The notes under the pieces: generated by a model
Databases searched by the model: none
What the model saw: only the letters and a program-made list of their open reading frames with translations
Told to the model about the DNA's origin: nothing
NCBI GenBank assembly: GCA_035524335.1
Contig: DATKPE010000047.1
Span: 75,096 to 139,095, forward strand
DNA from: DATKPE01 sp035524335
Lineage (GTDB): Bacteria > Bacteroidota > Ignavibacteria > UBA10030 > SZUA-254
Direction: 5' to 3'
Length of the DNA stretch: 64,000 nt
Shown: positions 62,080-64,000 of the stretch, one piece after another
Position numbering within the stretch: the stretch's first letter is position 1
How the letters are laid out: each line of letters begins with the position of its first letter
Position numbers and translations under genes: made by a program

Positions 62080-62108
62080 TTGCATTTAAGGTCTGATTTC
62101 CTTACCTT
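62080..62108 (+). promoter_or_regulatory. Promoter for the response-regulator pair
   Basis: TTGCAT at 62080-62085, a 17-base spacer, TACCTT at 62103-62108. The leader of about 40 bases ends in an AAAGGAA ribosome site before the ATG at 62155. Confidence 0.5.
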
Positions 62109-62154
62109 GCGTCTCATTCGGGCATTGAATTGAATTTTCTAAAGGAATTTTTCT

Positions 62155-62523
62155 ATGGCAGAAACCAGCCGCATCCTTGTTGTTGACGACGAGGACGCAC
62201 TCCGGACGGTGCTGAGCAGTGAACTGTCGAGTTCCGGATACGACGTCACGACAGCGACGGATGGCGACGAAGCGATCACGGAGGTTGACAACAAGAAATT
62301 TCACCTGATTCTTCTGGATATTAAGATGCCCCGGGTCGACGGATTCGAGGTCCTGAAGTATGTGAAAAAGAACCATCCTGCCGTGAAAGTGATCATGCTG
62401 ACCGGTTTCGCCGACCTGAAGAATGCGATCGAATCCAAAAAACTCGGTGCGGAGGATTTTGTCAGCAAACCCTACGATCTGGTCGATCTTCTGACGACCA
62501 TCGAACGGGTTCTGAACGAGTAG
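62155..62523 (+). CDS. Single-domain response regulator (CheY-like receiver)
   Basis: This 122-residue protein is only a receiver domain: ILVVDDEDALR (acidic pocket), phospho-acceptor Asp in LILLDIKMPRVDG, Thr in VIMLTGFADLK and Lys in FVSKPYD. With no output domain it must act by protein contacts, for example by relaying phosphate. It is followed by a sigma54 activator gene 27 bases downstream. No histidine kinase is in the window. Confidence 0.93.
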   Translation: MAETSRILVVDDEDALRTVLSSELSSSGYDVTTATDGDEAITEVDNKKFHLILLDIKMPRVDGFEVLKYVKKNHPAVKVIMLTGFADLKNAIESKKLGAEDFVSKPYDLVDLLTTIERVLNE

Positions 62524-62550
62524 TACGGTCGGATTCCACCGGCGGCCCCG

Positions 62551-63879
62551 ATGGCCCAACGATACAGAATCCTGATTGCCGACGATGAGCAGGGGGTGGT
62601 CGCTCTCCTGAAGGAGGAGCTTGTCAGCGAGAACGATTATGAAGTCGACCTGGCCGCCGACGGCGCCGAAGCGATCAATCTCATCCAGAAAAACCTCTAC
62701 GACGTCGTCGTTCTCGACATGAAAATGCCGAGAGTGGGCGGCGAAGAAGTCCTCGCCTACATCCAGGAACATTCCCCCTCTTCGCAGGTCATCATTCTCT
62801 CCCAGTACGCCGACCTCAAGATGGCGGTCGAGACCACCAAACTCGGCGCCTACGAGGTCCTCAGCAAGCCGTTCGACATCGATCAGATGGAGCAGACCAT
62901 CAGCCGGGCGATCAACCGCCGGAAACTCGATATCGACAATGTGCTTCTGAAGCGCGTCGTTCCGCAGGCGGAGATCATCGGCGAGAGCAAGGCCATCCAG
63001 CAGTTGAAGGAGACGATCGCCAAGATCGCCGACACCGATTCGATGGTCCTGATCCTCGGACCGAGCGGCACCGGGAAGGAGCTCGTCGCGAACCTGATGC
63101 ACAAGAACAGTTCGCGCAAGGACCGCCCCTTCGTGCCGGTCAACTGCTCGTCGATCCCCGATACACTGCTCGAGAGCGAGCTGTTCGGTCACGAAAAGGG
63201 AGCCTTCACAAATGCCTACGCCGCAAAACCGGGGCTTGTGGAGGTCGCGAACGGGGGCACCCTGTTCCTCGATGAAGTCGGCGACATCAGCCCCATCATC
63301 CAGCCCAAGCTTCTGCGGTTTCTGGAGACGGGCGATTTCCGTCGCGTCGGCGGAACGAACGAGCTGAAGGCGAACGTCCGGGTCCTCTCGGCGACGAATA
63401 AGAATCTGCAGGAGGAAGCCAGAGCGGGACGCTTCCGCGAGGATCTGCTCTACCGCCTGAACGTCATCACCGTCCGCATCCCGCCTCTCCGCGAGCACCG
63501 CGAGGATATCCCTCCCCTGGTGGGGCATTTTCTCAGGACGAAGGCGAAGTCGAAACAGCCGAAGCAGCTTTCCGAGGAGGCGCTCCAGGCGATGATGATG
63601 TACGACTGGCCCGGCAATGTCCGGGAGCTGGAACATATCATCGAGGGGGCCATCATCCTCTCGAGCGGGGAGACGATCCAGCTGGAGGACCTCCATCTCG
63701 CCGAACGGCAGACCGAACCGGCGCCGGCCTCGCTCTCGATCGATGAAATCGAGAAACAGCATATTCAGAAGGTCCTGAAGCTGTTCAACGGCAACCGGAA
63801 GAAGACCGCCGAGGCGCTGAATATCAGCGAGAAGGGGCTCTACCTCAAGATCAAGGAGTACAATCTGAGCGCCGACTGA
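62551..63879 (+). CDS. NtrC-family sigma54-dependent response regulator
   Basis: This 442-residue regulator has a receiver domain (ILIADDEQG, VLDMKMPRVGG, ILSQYADLKMAV, LSKPFD), a AAA+ domain with Walker A GPSGTGKELVANLMHKNSSR near residue 170, the sigma54-contact loop as GAFTNA, Walker B GGTLFLDEVGDI and an arginine finger in REDLLYRLNVITVRIPPLREHREDIP, and a Fis-type HTH at the C-terminus (NRKKTAEALNISEKGLYLKIKEYNL). The consensus loop is GAFTGA; the fifth residue is Asn instead of Gly. It should activate sigma54 promoters after phosphorylation by an unseen kinase. The last 121 bases of the window after it show nothing. Confidence 0.95.
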   Translation: MAQRYRILIADDEQGVVALLKEELVSENDYEVDLAADGAEAINLIQKNLYDVVVLDMKMPRVGGEEVLAYIQEHSPSSQVIILSQYADLKMAVETTKLGAYEVLSKPFDIDQMEQTISRAINRRKLDIDNVLLKRVVPQAEIIGESKAIQQLKETIAKIADTDSMVLILGPSGTGKELVANLMHKNSSRKDRPFVPVNCSSIPDTLLESELFGHEKGAFTNAYAAKPGLVEVANGGTLFLDEVGDISPIIQPKLLRFLETGDFRRVGGTNELKANVRVLSATNKNLQEEARAGRFREDLLYRLNVITVRIPPLREHREDIPPLVGHFLRTKAKSKQPKQLSEEALQAMMMYDWPGNVRELEHIIEGAIILSSGETIQLEDLHLAERQTEPAPASLSIDEIEKQHIQKVLKLFNGNRKKTAEALNISEKGLYLKIKEYNLSAD

Positions 63880-64000
63880 GGTTTGCCGAAAGATGTTATC
63901 GGGTTTGGTTTCCCCTCCTCTCCTCCTGTGTTGCTGAAATCCGTTTCCCTTCCCCCCGGCGGTTGAGGCATATCACCGCTCATCATTCAGTCCCTGATCT

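Larger units (their letters stand above)
61855..62154. other. Divergent regulatory region with G-quadruplex motif
   Basis: This 300-base stretch contains a promoter for each side (61863-61891 minus; 62080-62108 plus), a small CGCCG/CGGCG hairpin near 61969-61986, and five runs of three or four G between 61990 and 62017. A further run of six and four G lies near 62053-62063. I see no gene in it. Confidence 0.6.

Overview
The window is GC-rich chromosomal DNA from a didermic (outer-membrane) bacterium, most likely of the Bacteroidota/Chlorobiota (FCB) group, perhaps Ignavibacteria-like. The signs are a Kdo/Lpt lipopolysaccharide operon, two TonB-dependent receptors, small outer-membrane beta-barrels, MacB/TolC-type exporters, a BatA-type von Willebrand protein and a bacillithiol-transferase-like DinB protein. 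The exact phylum is inference. I see no insertion sequences, prophage, CRISPR array or integrase: this is a densely packed core chromosome with many 1-14 base overlaps between genes.

Layout. 1-6 kb: an M1 peptidase cut by the left edge, an RDD membrane protein, a LOG-family protein and a TonB receptor (all minus), then ispE. 5.8-11.6 kb: a plus-strand operon kdsA-kdsC-unknown-kdsD-lptC-lptA-like-lptB, which makes and activates the Kdo precursor and builds the LPS transport machine, with one unrecognised gene inside it. 11.7-17.7 kb (minus): a WG-repeat lipoprotein, a DinB/BstA-like protein, and two MacB-like permeases with an adaptor but no ATPase. 17.9-24.7 kb (plus): carB split into two genes, a small outer-membrane protein and uvrA. 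24.8-29.0 kb (minus): an outer-membrane protein, a glycosyltransferase without a standard start codon, an RlmI-like methyltransferase and fbaB. 29.2-33.8 kb (plus): HAD phosphatase, GT-C-like membrane protein, Gfo/Idh/MocA oxidoreductase, CCA-adding enzyme. 33.9-39.8 kb (plus): a complete TolC-adaptor-ATPase-permease-permease exporter. 39.8-45.0 kb (minus): a large SDR-like protein of unknown function and an operon of membrane protein, aldehyde dehydrogenase, lipoprotein and YbjQ. 45.4-50.9 kb (plus): murI, pterin dehydratase, TPR, pyrE, mscS, nudix, pyrimidine phosphorylase, then a membrane-anchored ferredoxin. 50.9-55.2 kb (minus): BatA/vWA protein, hflX, suhB. 55.5-64 kb: a small secreted-type protein and TonB receptor, a VOC protein, tRNA-Pro(TGG), a secreted protein, a GT-C-like membrane protein, and two response regulators, the second a sigma54 activator.

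Control signals are unusually readable by eye. Sixteen promoter-like pairs of the form TTGnnn / 16-17 bases / TAtaTT can be placed in front of genes or operons. In four cases the -10 box ends only 7-8 bases before the start ATG, which predicts leaderless transcripts; genes inside operons more often carry Shine-Dalgarno-like sequences. Four strong hairpin terminators are visible. The most interesting observations are this leaderless architecture, the unknown zinc-ribbon-like protein inside the Kdo/Lpt operon, the carB halves separated in the same frame by one TGA, and the glycosyltransferase whose conserved N-terminus starts where an ATC replaces ATG.
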